DNA from: Janthinobacterium sp. 344
GTDB lineage: Bacteria > Pseudomonadota > Gammaproteobacteria > Burkholderiales > Burkholderiaceae_D
Direction: 5' to 3'
Assembly (NCBI RefSeq): GCF_900112025.1
Contig: NZ_FOKL01000001.1
Span: 62,001-126,000, forward strand
DNA length: 64,000 bases
Shown here: positions 48,621 through 59,051 of the stretch, piece by piece
How positions within the stretch are numbered: position 1 is the stretch's first letter
Layout: every line of letters begins with the position of its first letter
Made by a program: the position numbers and the translations under genes
Notes under the pieces: generated by a model
What the model was told of the DNA's origin: nothing
The model's database searches: none
The model's input: the letters and a program-made list of their open reading frames with translations, nothing else

Positions 48621-48975
48621 GCTGCAAATCCCTCAGTAAATCGCCCGGCGCCGCGATGGCACCCGGTCCTTGCGGCACGGGGAAAACGGACGCCAGCTGG
48701 CCGTTGCCCGCCATGCCTGGCAGCCATTTGGCCAAGAAATCGCCGAGCGCGATGGCGCGCGGCTGGAAATATTCCCACTCGCCGCCGGCGCACGCTTGTG
48801 CGAATGCCGCTTCCGGCCAGAACGGTATCGCCACCTTGCCGCCCGCTTGCGCCGTGGCCCAGCCGTCGTGGTGCAAGCCCCATACTTCTTGCGTATCGGC
48901 CACCTTGCGCACGAAATAGCCATGGCGTTCGGTGGACGGCAGGCCCGCCACCTGCTTGAACTTGTCAGGATGCAC
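48598..48975 (-). CDS. DUF2750 domain protein
   Basis: 125 residues from GTG 48975; no in-frame ATG gives a full domain. The pattern YFVRKVADTQEVWGLHHDGWATA, IPFWPEAAFAQACAGGEWEYFQPRAIALGDFLAKWLPGM and VFPVPQG fits DUF2750, a small family often found among immunity-like genes. Its start overlaps the preceding 94-residue gene by 11 bases. Confidence 0.8.
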   Translation of the reverse strand: MHPDKFKQVAGLPSTERHGYFVRKVADTQEVWGLHHDGWATAQAGGKVAIPFWPEAAFAQACAGGEWEYFQPRAIALGDFLAKWLPGMAGNGQLASVFPVPQGPGAIAAPGDLLRDLQHESEQYE

Positions 48976-49249
48976 GGTTTTCCCCTGCCCCGTCCCATAC
49001 CCGCAGATGCGGCGCGCACCAGCCCGTCACCATGTCGAGGGCGTCCAGTATCACGTCTTCCCGCGCCTCATCCTGCACGCCGTCCTGCGCAAACGCGCGC
49101 AATTCCTGCAGCAAGCCAGCCACTTGTTCCGCCCTCACGCCGCTGGCGTGGTAGCGCAGCAGGATGGCGCGCAGCGTGAGCAAATCTGCCCGGGCGTTGA
49201 GCGCCGCGAGCAAGTCCCGGTCGATGTCGGCGATGATGGTTTGCGCCAT
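48965..49249 (-). CDS. Small conserved hypothetical protein
   Basis: 94 residues from ATG 49249, one base after the stop of the Imm1 gene. Helical N-terminal half (LLAALNARADLLTLRAILLRY) and a distinctive end EDVILDALDMVTGWCAPHLRVW. That ending recalls a recurring family of small proteins that I cannot name. Tight packing with its neighbours indicates co-translation. Confidence 0.7.
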   Translation of the reverse strand: MAQTIIADIDRDLLAALNARADLLTLRAILLRYHASGVRAEQVAGLLQELRAFAQDGVQDEAREDVILDALDMVTGWCAPHLRVWDGAGENRAS

Positions 49250-49250
49250 C

Positions 49251-49640
49251 TCAATCCGCCTCCCACGCGATGGCGGCCGGCCGCGCGCCGCCTGTCTTGA
49301 AGAACGCGACGAAGGCGCGCTGGCATTGTTCCAGATCAATGCACCACGCTTCCGGATACTCGTCCACCTGCCCGTTCGCCAGCAGGTAGCTGCACGCGCC
49401 GTGCGCCTCCTCGTCGCCCAGCGAGTGATAACTGAGGTCGTCCTGGCCCGACAGATACATCAACCAGGCATTGGCCCCATTGCGCAGCATGCACAGGGCC
49501 GGGCCCTGCTCCGCATCCTCGGCCATGGTCAGCCACAGTTCGCATTGCGCCAGGGTCAAGGCTTCCCGCAGCGCCTGTTCCAGCGCGGCGACGCTCTCCA
49601 CCACACGCGGCGTGCCGTGCAGATTCAATTCCATGGTCAT
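49251..49640 (-). CDS. Imm1-family immunity protein
   Basis: 129 residues from ATG 49640 (GGAG seven bases upstream), which overlaps the sulP stop as ATGA. The block CMLRNGANAWLMYLSG, then LLANGQVDEYPEAWCIDLEQ and the terminal FFKTGGARPAAIAWEAD match the Imm1 immunity family of polymorphic toxin systems. No cognate toxin gene is present in the window, so it is an orphan or acts on toxins delivered by competitors. Confidence 0.82.
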   Translation of the reverse strand: MTMELNLHGTPRVVESVAALEQALREALTLAQCELWLTMAEDAEQGPALCMLRNGANAWLMYLSGQDDLSYHSLGDEEAHGACSYLLANGQVDEYPEAWCIDLEQCQRAFVAFFKTGGARPAAIAWEAD

Positions 49641-51277
49641 GCCTTTTCTCCACTTAAATCGGCCGTCGCCAGCGCCGTGCTCAGGTACAGCTTGCCGCTC
49701 AGGTCTTTCAATAGACTGCTCTGGCGCAAACGGTCCATCACGGGACCTTTCACTTCGGCCAGGTTCAGGCTGATGCCGCGCTTGGCCAGCGCGCTGTTGA
49801 GTTCAATCAAGCCCAGCAAGGCCGTGCTGTCGATCTGATTGACGGCCGACAAGACCAGCACCAGATGGCGCGCCGTCGGATGGCCGCGCAATTCATCCTC
49901 CACGCGCTCGGTGACGGCTTCCACATTGCCGAAGAACAGGCCCGCATCGATGCGCAGCAGCAAGACGTCGGGCAGGGTCTGCGCCTCGTAGCGCTCCACG
50001 TTACGGAAGTGCTCACTGTTCGGGATACGCCCCAGCACGGCGATGTGCGGGCGGCTGGCGCGCCAGATCAGGGTGCCCATCGACAGCAGCACGCCGATCA
50101 CCACGCCCGCCTCCACGCCCAGCACCAGCACGCCGGCCGTCGTCGCCAGCAGGGCCAGCGCATCGCTGCGGTCGTAGCGCCACGACAATTTCAAGGTATC
50201 CCAGTCCAGCAGGCTGCTGACGGCGAAGATGATGGTGGCCGCCAGCACGGGCAGCGGCAGCAGGGCCAGCCAACCCGTGGGCGCCACCAGCGCCAGCGCC
50301 AGCAGGGCCGCCGTGATGATGCTGGCCAGCGGCGTGTTCGCGCCGGCCTGGAAATTGACGGCCGAACGCGAAATCGAGCCCGTCACGGGAAAGCCACCCG
50401 ACAGCGCGCTGGCCACGTTGGCCGCGCCCAGGCCCAGCAGTTCCCGGTTGGTGTGCAGTTTTTCACCGCGCTTTTGCGCCAGGGTCTGGGCCGCGGACAT
50501 GCTCATCAAAAAGATAATGAAGGCGATCAGCAGCGCTGGCGACAGCAAGGTGCGCCAGTGTGCGCCCGAGGTGGCCAGGTTCAGGCCCGGCAAGCCGCTG
50601 GGCACATGGCCCGTCGTCTGCACGCCCATCGTGTCCAGGCCGCAATACGTGACCAGCGCGATGCCGGCCAGCACCAGCGCCATCGGCGCCAGGCGCGCGC
50701 CCACGTCGGCGGCCACCTTGTTCAGGCCGCAGCGCACAAGCAGGCGCGACAGATAGCGTTTCGCCAGCCACAGGAAAGCCAGGCTGGACAGCCCGAGCAG
50801 CAGGCTGGGCGTGTGCCAGTGGGGCCAGGTGGCGCCCAGCAAGGACGTGATCTGGCCCCAGATGATCAGGATCGCCGCACCATTGCTGAAACCGCTGATC
50901 ACGGGGCGCGACAGGAAACTGGCCATGAAGCCCAGGCGCAGCACGCCGCACAGCAGCAGGACAATGCCACTGATGAAGGCCAGCTGGGCCGCCAGCACGA
51001 TATATAAAGAGGAGCCGAGGTCGGCCAGCGGCGCCAGGGCGGCGGCCGTCATCAGGGAGACGATGGCCATGGGGCCGACGGACTGCGTCATGCTGCTGCC
51101 GAACAAGGCATACAGCACGGGCGGCAGGATGCTGGCATAGATGCCGACCACGGGCGGCAAGCCGGCCACCAGCGCGTACGCCATGCCTTGCGGCACCATC
51201 ATCATGGCGACGACGATACCGGCAGTGATGTCCCCGGCCAACAGAGGACGCCGGTATTGCCTGAGCCAGAGCAGCAT
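49637..51277 (-). CDS. SulP-family anion transporter with STAS domain
   Basis: 546 residues. Membrane part of about 10-12 helices with the signature VPQGMAYALVAGLPPVVGIYASILPPVLYALFGSS-type sequence and a second half with GSISRSAVNFQAGANTPLASI. The cytoplasmic STAS domain, about 430-540, has DSTALLGLIELNSAL. Carries sulfate, bicarbonate or other anions; substrate not predictable. Head of a run of four small minus-strand genes joined by ATGA-type overlaps. Confidence 0.93.
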   Translation of the reverse strand: MLLWLRQYRRPLLAGDITAGIVVAMMMVPQGMAYALVAGLPPVVGIYASILPPVLYALFGSSMTQSVGPMAIVSLMTAAALAPLADLGSSLYIVLAAQLAFISGIVLLLCGVLRLGFMASFLSRPVISGFSNGAAILIIWGQITSLLGATWPHWHTPSLLLGLSSLAFLWLAKRYLSRLLVRCGLNKVAADVGARLAPMALVLAGIALVTYCGLDTMGVQTTGHVPSGLPGLNLATSGAHWRTLLSPALLIAFIIFLMSMSAAQTLAQKRGEKLHTNRELLGLGAANVASALSGGFPVTGSISRSAVNFQAGANTPLASIITAALLALALVAPTGWLALLPLPVLAATIIFAVSSLLDWDTLKLSWRYDRSDALALLATTAGVLVLGVEAGVVIGVLLSMGTLIWRASRPHIAVLGRIPNSEHFRNVERYEAQTLPDVLLLRIDAGLFFGNVEAVTERVEDELRGHPTARHLVLVLSAVNQIDSTALLGLIELNSALAKRGISLNLAEVKGPVMDRLRQSSLLKDLSGKLYLSTALATADLSGEKA

Positions 51278-51345
51278 GATGTGTTCCCAAAATCTGAAAA
51301 CCGAAGCCTATCATGCGACGAGGCCGGCTGACAGGGGGGACGAGG

Positions 51346-51927
51346 CTATTCTGGCAGCAATTGCGCCTTCACGGCATCGAGGATTTCCTGCGACAGCGCG
51401 TCGTCATCGACTGCGCGCGCCAGCACCATGGCGCCCACCATGGCGGCAAACGTGGCAATGGCCTGCTGGCGCCGCCGCTCCGGGGCACGGTCCGGCGCGC
51501 CTTCCGGCAACAAGCCTTCCAGCAGCGCGAACTGCTGCCGCGTGGCTTGCGTAAACGCGGGCCGCGCGCCGGGCGACATGCGCGCCACGTCGACGCCCAG
51601 GGCCGCCGCCGGACATCCCGTGCCGGGCTGGTCGCGGTGCCGCGGAGTCAGGTAGCTGTCGATAATCTCCGGCAGCGCCCGCTGCGGGTCGCTGGCAACC
51701 TTTGCCCGCCAGCCTTCCAGCGATTTCTCCAGCGCATGCTGGCACGCCTCGATCATCAAGTCTTCCTTGGAGGCGAAATGGCCATAAAAGCCGCCATGCG
51801 TGAGGCCCGCATTTTTCATCAGGTCGGCCACGCCGATGCCGTCATAGCCCTTTTCGCGGAACAACCTGGCCGCCGTTTCGACGATGCGTTCGCGGTTCAG
51901 CACCGCCTGTTCTCTGCTCACTTTCAT
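51346..51927 (-). CDS. TetR-family transcriptional repressor
   Basis: 193 residues from ATG 51927 (GGGAGG five bases upstream). N-terminal HTH: NRERIVETAARLFREKGYDGIGVADLMKNAGLTHGGFYGHFASKEDL, a strong match to the AcrR/NemR-like group. The C-terminal ligand domain contains GTGCPAAALGVDVARMSPGAR. Divergent from the SDR-ku genes, so it probably controls them, itself, or both. Confidence 0.93.
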   Translation of the reverse strand: MKVSREQAVLNRERIVETAARLFREKGYDGIGVADLMKNAGLTHGGFYGHFASKEDLMIEACQHALEKSLEGWRAKVASDPQRALPEIIDSYLTPRHRDQPGTGCPAAALGVDVARMSPGARPAFTQATRQQFALLEGLLPEGAPDRAPERRRQQAIATFAAMVGAMVLARAVDDDALSQEILDAVKAQLLPE

Positions 51928-51963
51928 GCCGCCTCCCACATTAATGTCAACCATCATATAACT

Positions 51964-51981
51964 TTGCGCCAGATTGCGCCA
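51964..51981. promoter_or_regulatory. Direct repeat in the TetR/SDR divergent promoter region
   Basis: TTGCGCCA occurs at 51964-51971 and again at 51974-51981, one helical turn apart, in the 125-base divergent region between the TetR gene and the SDR gene. It is a candidate regulator-binding site; TetR proteins usually prefer inverted repeats, so the link is weak. Confidence 0.3.
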
Positions 51982-52052
51982 CTCTGTTAGCAAGCGCACC
52001 GTATGGCGCCCCTGCCGCACCGATACTGGACCTTCGTTTCCACGGAGGCAGC

Positions 52053-53021
52053 ATGAACGAGAACAAGGACCAGTCCGCCGGCAACTTGCAGCGCAGCATC
52101 CAGCAGGAGCAGGATGGCCGCGACGCCGCCAAGCCGGAAAGCCGGCAACCGGTGCAGACGGGCAGCCGCAGCCAGCCCGGCACGCCCCTGCCCGCCCAGC
52201 ACTTGGACAAGCCGGGCATCGAGGCGCACATGCAGCTGAAACCCCGCTTCCTGGCGCCCGATTATTGCGGCAGCGGCAAGTTGGCCGGCATGGTCGCCAT
52301 CATCACGGGCGGCGACTCGGGCATCGGCCGCGCCGTGGCCGTGCTGTATGCGCGCGAAGGGGCCGATGTCGCCATCATTTACCTGAATGAACATGCGGAC
52401 GCCAACGAAACGAAGCGCTACGTGGAAGCGGAAGGCCAGAGCTGCCTGTTGATTCCCGGCGACGTGCGCGAACAGGGCTTTTGCCAGCAAGCCGTCAGCG
52501 AGGTGATGGCCAGATTCAACCATATCGACGTGCTGGTCAATAACGCCGCCTTCCAGGAACACGCGGAATCGTTGCTGGACCTGAGCGAGGAACGTTTCGA
52601 CCTGACCATGAAAACCAATGTCTACGGTTACTTTCACATGGCCAAGGCCGTGCTGCCGCACTTGCAGCGGGGCGCGTCCATCATCAATACGGGTTCCGTG
52701 ACGGGTTTGCAAGGCTCGAAACATTTGCTCGACTACTCCACCACCAAGGGCGCCATCCACGCGTTCACCATGGCGCTGGCCGGCAACTTGCTGGATAAAG
52801 GCATCCGCGTCAACGCCATCGCGCCCGGCCCCGTCTGGACGCCGCTCAATCCGGCCGACAAGTCACCCGCGCAGATCGAGAAATTCGGCGCCGACACGGA
52901 CATGCGCCGCCCGGCCCAGCCCGAGGAACTGTCGCCCGCCTACGTCTTCCTCGCCTCGCCCGCCTGTTCCAGCTACATCACGGGCATCGTCCTGCCCGTC
53001 ACCGGCACGGTGGGAGACTAG
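52053..53021 (+). CDS. Short-chain dehydrogenase/reductase (YghA/YhdG-like)
   Basis: 322 residues. A hydrophilic N-terminal arm of about 70 residues rich in Gln and Pro precedes the Rossmann core. Cofactor motif TGGDSGIGRAVA (G-x3-G-x-G), VNNAAFQ, and catalytic Ser/Tyr/Lys in NTGSVTGLQGSKHLLDYSTTKGAIHAF. The long arm and sequence style match stress-related oxidoreductases such as E. coli YghA. GGAGG before the ATG. The ku gene starts three bases after its stop, so the two are one operon. Confidence 0.92.
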   Translation: MNENKDQSAGNLQRSIQQEQDGRDAAKPESRQPVQTGSRSQPGTPLPAQHLDKPGIEAHMQLKPRFLAPDYCGSGKLAGMVAIITGGDSGIGRAVAVLYAREGADVAIIYLNEHADANETKRYVEAEGQSCLLIPGDVREQGFCQQAVSEVMARFNHIDVLVNNAAFQEHAESLLDLSEERFDLTMKTNVYGYFHMAKAVLPHLQRGASIINTGSVTGLQGSKHLLDYSTTKGAIHAFTMALAGNLLDKGIRVNAIAPGPVWTPLNPADKSPAQIEKFGADTDMRRPAQPEELSPAYVFLASPACSSYITGIVLPVTGTVGD

Positions 53022-53024
53022 GCC

Positions 53025-53900
53025 ATGGCGCGCGCACTGTGGAAAGGCGCCATCAGCTTCGGCCTCGTGCACATTCCCGTCGAGCTGATTTCTGCCAGCC
53101 TCGACCATGAGCTGGACTTGTCCATGCTGGACCGGCGCGACTTCGCGCCCATCGGCTACAAGCGCTACAACAAGCAGACGGGCAAGGACGTCGAGTGGGA
53201 CGACATCGTCAAGGGCTACGAGTACAAGACGGACGAGTACGTGGTGCTGTCCGACGAGGATTTAAGGCAGGCCAACGTCAAGGCCACGCAAACGATCGAC
53301 ATACTGACCTTTGTCGACGCGGCGGAGGTGCCGCTGACCTTTTACGAGCACCCGTATTACTTGCTGCCGGCCAAGGGCGGCGAGAAAGTCTATGCGCTGC
53401 TGCGCGAAACCTTGCGCAAGGCGAATAAAGTGGGTATCGCCAGCGTAGTCATGCGCACCAAGCAGCATTTGTGCGCGCTCGTCTGCATCGGCGACGCCAT
53501 CGTGCTCAATACCTTGCGCTTTGCCGATGAAATCCGCGCCACGGACGACCTCGATTTGCCGGGCAGCACCCTGAAGGCGGCGGGCATCACGGACAAGGAA
53601 CTCAAGATGGCCCTGTCGCTCGTGGAAGGCATGAGCGAAGCGTGGGAACCGGAGCAATACCACGACAGCTACCGCGAAGACGTGCTGGCGCTGGTGAAGA
53701 AAAAAATCAAGGCGAAACAAACCAAGACGATTACGCCGCCCGCGCCCGCGCCGGCAGAGGAACACGGCAGCAATGTGATCGACCTGGTGGCGCTGCTGCA
53801 GCAAAGCCTGGGCAAGAAAGCGCCCGCCCCGCCGGCCCGCAAGCGGACGGCCCCGTCCACCGCGCGCAAAACGGCGCCCGCCAGGCGCAAGGCGGCGTGA
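53025..53900 (+). CDS. ku: Non-homologous end-joining protein Ku
   Basis: 291 residues. Ku beta-barrel and bridge: MARALWKGAISFGLVHIPVEL start, GYKRYNKQTGKDVEWDDIVKGYEY, and TIDILTFVDAAEVPLTFYEHPYYLLPAKGGEKVYALLRE. The C-terminal tail (about 235-291) is Lys/Pro/Ala-rich, a DNA-binding extension seen in many bacterial Ku. Ku homodimers thread onto DNA ends and recruit LigD, encoded 2.4 kb downstream on the other strand. Confidence 0.96.
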   Translation: MARALWKGAISFGLVHIPVELISASLDHELDLSMLDRRDFAPIGYKRYNKQTGKDVEWDDIVKGYEYKTDEYVVLSDEDLRQANVKATQTIDILTFVDAAEVPLTFYEHPYYLLPAKGGEKVYALLRETLRKANKVGIASVVMRTKQHLCALVCIGDAIVLNTLRFADEIRATDDLDLPGSTLKAAGITDKELKMALSLVEGMSEAWEPEQYHDSYREDVLALVKKKIKAKQTKTITPPAPAPAEEHGSNVIDLVALLQQSLGKKAPAPPARKRTAPSTARKTAPARRKAA

Positions 53901-54020
53901 GCCGCCATCCCCGGCCCGGGAGCAGTGTCGATAATATAAAGGCATTGACTTTGATCAGGCTTCTCGCTACGTTATGCACAGGCCTGCCAGCCGGCAAGCC
54001 CTGTCACGCGTGCGGAAAAA

Positions 54021-56333
54021 ATGGATGCCGACCTAGATCAGCTTATCCTCAGCGGCGCCCCTGGCGGCGTTGTCATCACAAACGAAGACCATGCCATCGT
54101 GCGCTGGACGGTGGGTGCCCAGCGCATTTTCGGCTATGCCAGCGACGAAGCGCTGGGCCGCACGCTGTGGGAACTGATCTCCTTGCCAGGACAGGCCGAA
54201 GCGGCCCTGCTGATCGACGAACAGCTGACCCTGCACGGCAGCTACGACCGCGAATCGCTGCGGCGGCGCAAAGATGGCGAACTCATCCACGTGGACGTGG
54301 CGTGCCAGGCCGCACAGGCCGCGGTGGACACGCCCCGCTACCTGATTTCCACCATGAAGGACACGACCTTGCTGAAGGCGGCGCGCGACGCCCAGTTCGT
54401 CGAGGTGCGCTACCGCGTGCTGTTCGAATCGACGCCGGACAGTGTCATCATGGTCAATGCCACGGGCGCCATCGTGCTGGCCAACCAGCAGGCGCAGCGC
54501 CTGTTCGGCTACGCGGAAGGCGAATTGAACGGCAGGCAAATCGATAGTCTGCTGCCGCAACGCCTGCGCCATTCGCACGTGGCGCACCGCGCCCGCTATT
54601 TCGACCAGCCCCGCACGCGCACCATGGGCGCCGACCTGGAATTGCTGGGTTTGCGCAAGGACAACGTCGAGTTCCCCGTCGAAATCAGCCTCTCGCCCAT
54701 CCAGACGGAAATCGGCACTTTCGTCATCAGCGCCATCCGCGACGTCAGCGACCGCCGCCGGGCCGAGCAGAAGTTCCGCGGCTTGCTCGAATCGGCGCCG
54801 GACGCCATCGTCATCGTCAACGGCGACGGCGAGATCGTGCTCGTCAACTCGCAAACGGAACGCCTGTTCGGCTATTCGCGCGCGGAGTTACTGGGGCGCA
54901 ACGTGGAAGTGCTGATCCCGGCCCGCTACGCGCATGAGCATCCACAGCACCGCCAGGCTTTTTCCAAGGCGCCGCGCGCCCGTTCCATGGGCGCCGGGCT
55001 GGAACTGTACGGCTTGCGCCGCGATGGCACCGAGTTTCCCGTGGAAATCAGCCTGTCGCCGCTGGAAACGGACGAAGGCGTGCTCGTGTCGTCGGCCATC
55101 CGCGACATCTCCGAGCGCAAGCGCATCGAGCGCACGCTCAACGAACAGAAAGTCGAACTGGAGCGCGCCAGCCAGGCGAAGGACCGCTTTCTCACCAGCA
55201 TGTCGCACGAACTGCGCACGCCGCTGAACGCCATCCTCGGCTTTGCCCAGCTGCTGGCCAACGAAGCCCTGCCCGCGACGGTGCTGCAAAAGCGCACCTT
55301 CGTGCAAAACATCGTCACCTCGGGCCGCCACCTGCTCACCCTGATCAATGAAATCCTCGACCTGGCGAAGATCGAATCAGGCAGCCTGAGCCTGTCGATG
55401 GAAGCGGTGACGCTGCCCGCGCTGATCGAGGAAGTGCGCGTGATGGTGCAGGAACAGGCGCAGCAGCGCCAGATCCACCTGATCTTTCCGGCCTGCGAAA
55501 CGCTGACGCTCAGGGCCGACCATACGCGCCTCAAGCAAGTGCTGCTGAACCTGCTGTCGAACGCCATCAAATACAACCGCCCCGCTGGCAGGGTCGAGCT
55601 GGAAGTCTCGCAGCCCGATGCGCTGTGCGTGCGCATCGCCATCCGCGACACGGGCAAGGGGCTGGACGACGCGCAGATGGCCGAACTGTTCCAGCCGTTT
55701 AACCGCCTGGGGCAGGAGGCGGGCAGCGAAGAAGGCACGGGCATCGGCCTGGTCGTCACCAAGCGCCTGGTCGAACTGATGGGCGGACGCATGGGCGTGC
55801 ACAGCTGCCTCGGCGAGGGCAGCGTGTTCTGGATCGAACTCGACACCATGGCCGCGCCGCCCGCCAGCGCGCCGCTGGACACGGATGAGCTATCCGAGCA
55901 TGCCGGCGCAGGCGGCGACGATGCCAGCGGCCAGGCCCTGCTGCTGTACGTGGAAGACAATCCGGCCAGCCTGCGCCTGGTGGAAGACATCGTCAGTTTC
56001 CTGCCGCATCTGCGCATGATCTCGGCCACCGATGCGCGCCAGGGTATCGCGCTGGCGCTGGAACGCCATCCCGATGTCATCCTGATGGATATCAACCTGC
56101 CCGGCATGAACGGCAACCAGGCACAGCGCATCCTGCGCAACGATCCGCGCACGGCGCACATCCCCGTCATCGCCCTGACGGCCAACGCCATGAAAGGCGA
56201 TATCCGGCATGGCCTGGCCGCGGGATTTTTCCGCTACCTGACCAAACCCGTCGAGATTCCCCAGCTCAACGCCGCCATCGACGAAGCCCTGCAACTGGCG
56301 CGCGCCACGCTGCCATTCAAGGCGGAGGAGTAA
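54021..56333 (+). CDS. Soluble PAS-PAS-PAS hybrid histidine kinase with receiver
   Basis: 770 residues, no TM segment. Three PAS domains (about 8-120, 130-250, 255-370). The second and third are near-duplicates: both contain a MGA-x-LEL-x-GLR-block followed by [10 protein letters not shown]. HisKA with H396 ([19 protein letters not shown]), HATPase ([24 protein letters not shown]), and a C-terminal receiver with D690 ([13 protein letters not shown]). A cytoplasmic, possibly redox or energy sensor. It sits between ku and ligD and overlaps the convergent ligD end by 17 bases. Confidence 0.93.
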   Translation: MDADLDQLILSGAPGGVVITNEDHAIVRWTVGAQRIFGYASDEALGRTLWELISLPGQAEAALLIDEQLTLHGSYDRESLRRRKDGELIHVDVACQAAQAAVDTPRYLISTMKDTTLLKAARDAQFVEVRYRVLFESTPDSVIMVNATGAIVLANQQAQRLFGYAEGELNGRQIDSLLPQRLRHSHVAHRARYFDQPRTRTMGADLELLGLRKDNVEFPVEISLSPIQTEIGTFVISAIRDVSDRRRAEQKFRGLLESAPDAIVIVNGDGEIVLVNSQTERLFGYSRAELLGRNVEVLIPARYAHEHPQHRQAFSKAPRARSMGAGLELYGLRRDGTEFPVEISLSPLETDEGVLVSSAIRDISERKRIERTLNEQKVELERASQAKDRFLTSMSHELRTPLNAILGFAQLLANEALPATVLQKRTFVQNIVTSGRHLLTLINEILDLAKIESGSLSLSMEAVTLPALIEEVRVMVQEQAQQRQIHLIFPACETLTLRADHTRLKQVLLNLLSNAIKYNRPAGRVELEVSQPDALCVRIAIRDTGKGLDDAQMAELFQPFNRLGQEAGSEEGTGIGLVVTKRLVELMGGRMGVHSCLGEGSVFWIELDTMAAPPASAPLDTDELSEHAGAGGDDASGQALLLYVEDNPASLRLVEDIVSFLPHLRMISATDARQGIALALERHPDVILMDINLPGMNGNQAQRILRNDPRTAHIPVIALTANAMKGDIRHGLAAGFFRYLTKPVEIPQLNAAIDEALQLARATLPFKAEE

Positions 56334-58815
56334 AGGCCAGCTTTTTCATGGCCGCATCGATGCCCTTGGCGCTGCGCGCATAGCCATCCCACGGCGCATT
56401 GCCCACGTCGAGGCGGCTGTGCACATTGCCGACGCTCCACTGGTCGCCCGCCTTCAGCTTGTCGAGCTCATCCCAGCCCAGCGGCACGGAAATACCCAGC
56501 CCCGAGCGCGTGCGGGCCGACCACGCGCACACGGTGGTGGCGCCGCGCCCATTGCGCAGGTAGTCGATGAAGATCTTGCCGACCCGGTTGGACGGTCCGC
56601 TTTTCACGACGAAACGCTGCGGTATCAGCTCGGCCATGTGGGCCACGATGGCTTGCGAAAAGGCTTTCACCGTGTCCCAGTCATGCTTGGGACGGATGGG
56701 CACGACCACATGCAAGCCCTTGCCGCCGCTGGTTTTCAGCCAGGCGGGCAAACCCAGCTCCGTTAAAAAGGCGCGCAGCAGCACGGCCGCTTCCTGGATG
56801 GCGGGCCAGGCCACGCCCTTGCCGGGGTCGAGGTCGAACACCAGGCGATTCGGCGTGTCATAGGCGCTGGCCAGCGCGTTTTGCGTGTGGAACTCCACCA
56901 CGTTCCATTGCGCCGCCGACAGCAAGCCTTGCGCGCTGGCCACTTCCAGCATGGGCGGATGCTCGGGATCGAGGCGCGCCGCGAGCTGCTTGACGCCCGG
57001 CATCTTCGACGTATCCGCATGCTTCTGGAAGAACAGCTCGCCGCCGACGCCGGCCGGCGCGCGCACCAGCGAGACGGGCCGCCCGCGCAGATGCACGAGC
57101 ATCAGCTTGCTGACCAGCGCGTAATAGCGCACCAGGTCGATCTTGCGCGCGCCGCTGTCCCGGTCGATCACCCGGTCCGCATGGCTGACCTTGAAACTGG
57201 CCGGCAAGGCGCTGTCCGGCTCCGCATTGTCCTGCATGGTGTTCTCCTTGATGACGGGCTGCGCCCGTTCGCGCACGATGGCGGCGGGCTTCTTGTCCAG
57301 ACGCAAGCCTTGGAACACGGCATGGCGGATGGCACCGCCGCTGGTCCACTGCGCGAAACGCACTTCGGCCACCAGGCGCGGCTTGACCCACAGGGGCTGG
57401 CGCACGCCGCCCGCCCTGCCCGTGAATGGACTGGTGTCGACGGTGAGCGCATCGAGCCGGCGCCGCAGGTCGCGCAAGGCCGTGTCGTCAAAGCCGCTGC
57501 CCACGTTGCCCGCGTAGCGCAATTGCCCGTCCTCATCGTAGACGCCCAACAACAGCGAGCCGATGCCTTCGCGCGCGCCCTGCGGCGCCGTGTAGCCGCC
57601 GATGACGAATTCCTGGCGCTGCCCGCATTTCAGTTTGATCCAGTCGCCGGAGCGGCGCGTGACATACGGCGAACCGCGCCGCTTGCCGATCACGCCTTCC
57701 AGCCCCAGCTTGCAGGCGTGCGCCAGCAATTGCCGCGGCGCGGCGTCGAGCGCGTCGGAAAAGCGCACGAGCGGCGAGGTTGGCAAGCTCTGCAGCAACT
57801 GCTGCAGCAGTGCGCGGCGCGCCTCGACGGGTTGGCCGCGCAGGTCATGGCCGTCGAAAAACGGCACATCGAACAGGTAATATAGGATCTCGCTCGTCGT
57901 TTCGGCGTCGAACGCGCGCTGCAAGGCACCGAAATCGGGCCGGCCATCGGCGCCGTTGACGACGATTTCGCCGTCATACCAGCCCGGCGGCAAGCCCAGT
58001 TTTTGCAGTGCGGCATGCAGCGTCGGCAGCTTGTGCGTCCAGTCGTTGCCATTGCGCGTGATCAGGGCGACCTGCTTGCCGTCGCAACGCGCGAGGATGC
58101 GGTAGCCATCGAATTTCAGCTCGAAGATCCAGTCGTGCGCGTCCAGCGGCGGCGCATCGACGAGGGTGGCCAGCTGCGGCGACAGGCTGGCGGGCAGCTT
58201 CGCCGCGGGCGCTGCCGGCGGACCGGCGCTTTTCTTGCGCTTGGGCATGGCCTTGTCCTTGACGCTGTCGGGCAATTCGTCGACCACGGAAAATTCGACA
58301 GCAGGACGGGCATAGTCGTCTTTCTCCTTGATCAGCAGCCACGCGGGCTGTTTTTCGCTGCGCCGGTCGCCCTTGCCTTTCATGCGCACCAGCACCCACT
58401 TGCCGTGCATCTTGTGGCCGTGCAAGGTAAATTTCAGCTCGCCCGCCGCCAGCGCCTTGCGCGCATCGGGCGTGGCCGCTTGCGGCTGCCACGTGCCTTT
58501 ATCCCAGATGATGACCTTGCCCGCGCCATACTGTTTTTCCGGGATCGTGCCTTCAAAGCTGGAATAGGACATGGGATGGTCTTCCACCTGCACCGCCATG
58601 CGCTTGTCGTGCGTGTCGTAGCTGGGGCCTTTCGGCACGGCCCAGCTTTTCATGGTGCCATCGAGTTCCAGGCGAAAATCGTAGTGCAGGCGGCTGGCCC
58701 AGTGCTTCTGGATGACGAAACTGAGCGCCTCGCCTGGCGCCTCGTCGCCGCCGGCCGGTTCGGGCGTGATGGCGAAGTTGCGTTTCGCGCGGTAAGTCTT
58801 CAAGGCGGCTGTCAT
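56317..58815 (-). CDS. ligD: ATP-dependent DNA ligase LigD (phosphoesterase-ligase-polymerase)
   Basis: 832 residues. Domain order PE-LIG-POL: 3'-phosphoesterase about 1-190 with [16 protein letters not shown]; ligase about 205-510 with adenylated Lys K234 in ELKFDGYR and [17 protein letters not shown]; primase-polymerase about 540-832 with the metal Asp pair in VFDLDPG (about residue 660) and [16 protein letters not shown] before ATG 58815. Partner of Ku in repair of double-strand breaks; all three activities look intact. Confidence 0.97.
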   Translation of the reverse strand: MTAALKTYRAKRNFAITPEPAGGDEAPGEALSFVIQKHWASRLHYDFRLELDGTMKSWAVPKGPSYDTHDKRMAVQVEDHPMSYSSFEGTIPEKQYGAGKVIIWDKGTWQPQAATPDARKALAAGELKFTLHGHKMHGKWVLVRMKGKGDRRSEKQPAWLLIKEKDDYARPAVEFSVVDELPDSVKDKAMPKRKKSAGPPAAPAAKLPASLSPQLATLVDAPPLDAHDWIFELKFDGYRILARCDGKQVALITRNGNDWTHKLPTLHAALQKLGLPPGWYDGEIVVNGADGRPDFGALQRAFDAETTSEILYYLFDVPFFDGHDLRGQPVEARRALLQQLLQSLPTSPLVRFSDALDAAPRQLLAHACKLGLEGVIGKRRGSPYVTRRSGDWIKLKCGQRQEFVIGGYTAPQGAREGIGSLLLGVYDEDGQLRYAGNVGSGFDDTALRDLRRRLDALTVDTSPFTGRAGGVRQPLWVKPRLVAEVRFAQWTSGGAIRHAVFQGLRLDKKPAAIVRERAQPVIKENTMQDNAEPDSALPASFKVSHADRVIDRDSGARKIDLVRYYALVSKLMLVHLRGRPVSLVRAPAGVGGELFFQKHADTSKMPGVKQLAARLDPEHPPMLEVASAQGLLSAAQWNVVEFHTQNALASAYDTPNRLVFDLDPGKGVAWPAIQEAAVLLRAFLTELGLPAWLKTSGGKGLHVVVPIRPKHDWDTVKAFSQAIVAHMAELIPQRFVVKSGPSNRVGKIFIDYLRNGRGATTVCAWSARTRSGLGISVPLGWDELDKLKAGDQWSVGNVHSRLDVGNAPWDGYARSAKGIDAAMKKLAFTPPP

Positions 58816-58938
58816 GGCGCTTCCGTCGATAGGATCAGGTTTCCAGTCTAGGCCGCTGTCGGGCGCGGCGCGGTACGCCAGCTAACAGAATGCGTACACC
58901 GCCCAATGACAAGCTCATGCGATGGATGGACAACTAAA

Positions 58939-58953
58939 TGTAAGTGTTTGTAA
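58939..58953 (+). promoter_or_regulatory. TGTAA direct repeat upstream of the first Asr-like gene
   Basis: TGTAA at 58939-58943 and 58949-58953, exactly 10 bases apart. A second shared element, CTCAGTGACA (58992-59001), follows 38 bases later. Both recur at the second gene of the family. Direct repeats with this period suit an OmpR/PhoB-type response regulator; the arrangement resembles the RstA box read on the opposite strand. Confidence 0.55.
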
Positions 58954-59051
58954 TGCGCTGTCAACCTGATGACCTCCCCGCGCGTTTTTGCCTCAGTGAC
59001 AGGGGAAATGCATCTCCTGAACTACAACCCCACTTCTCGAGGAACTGCATC

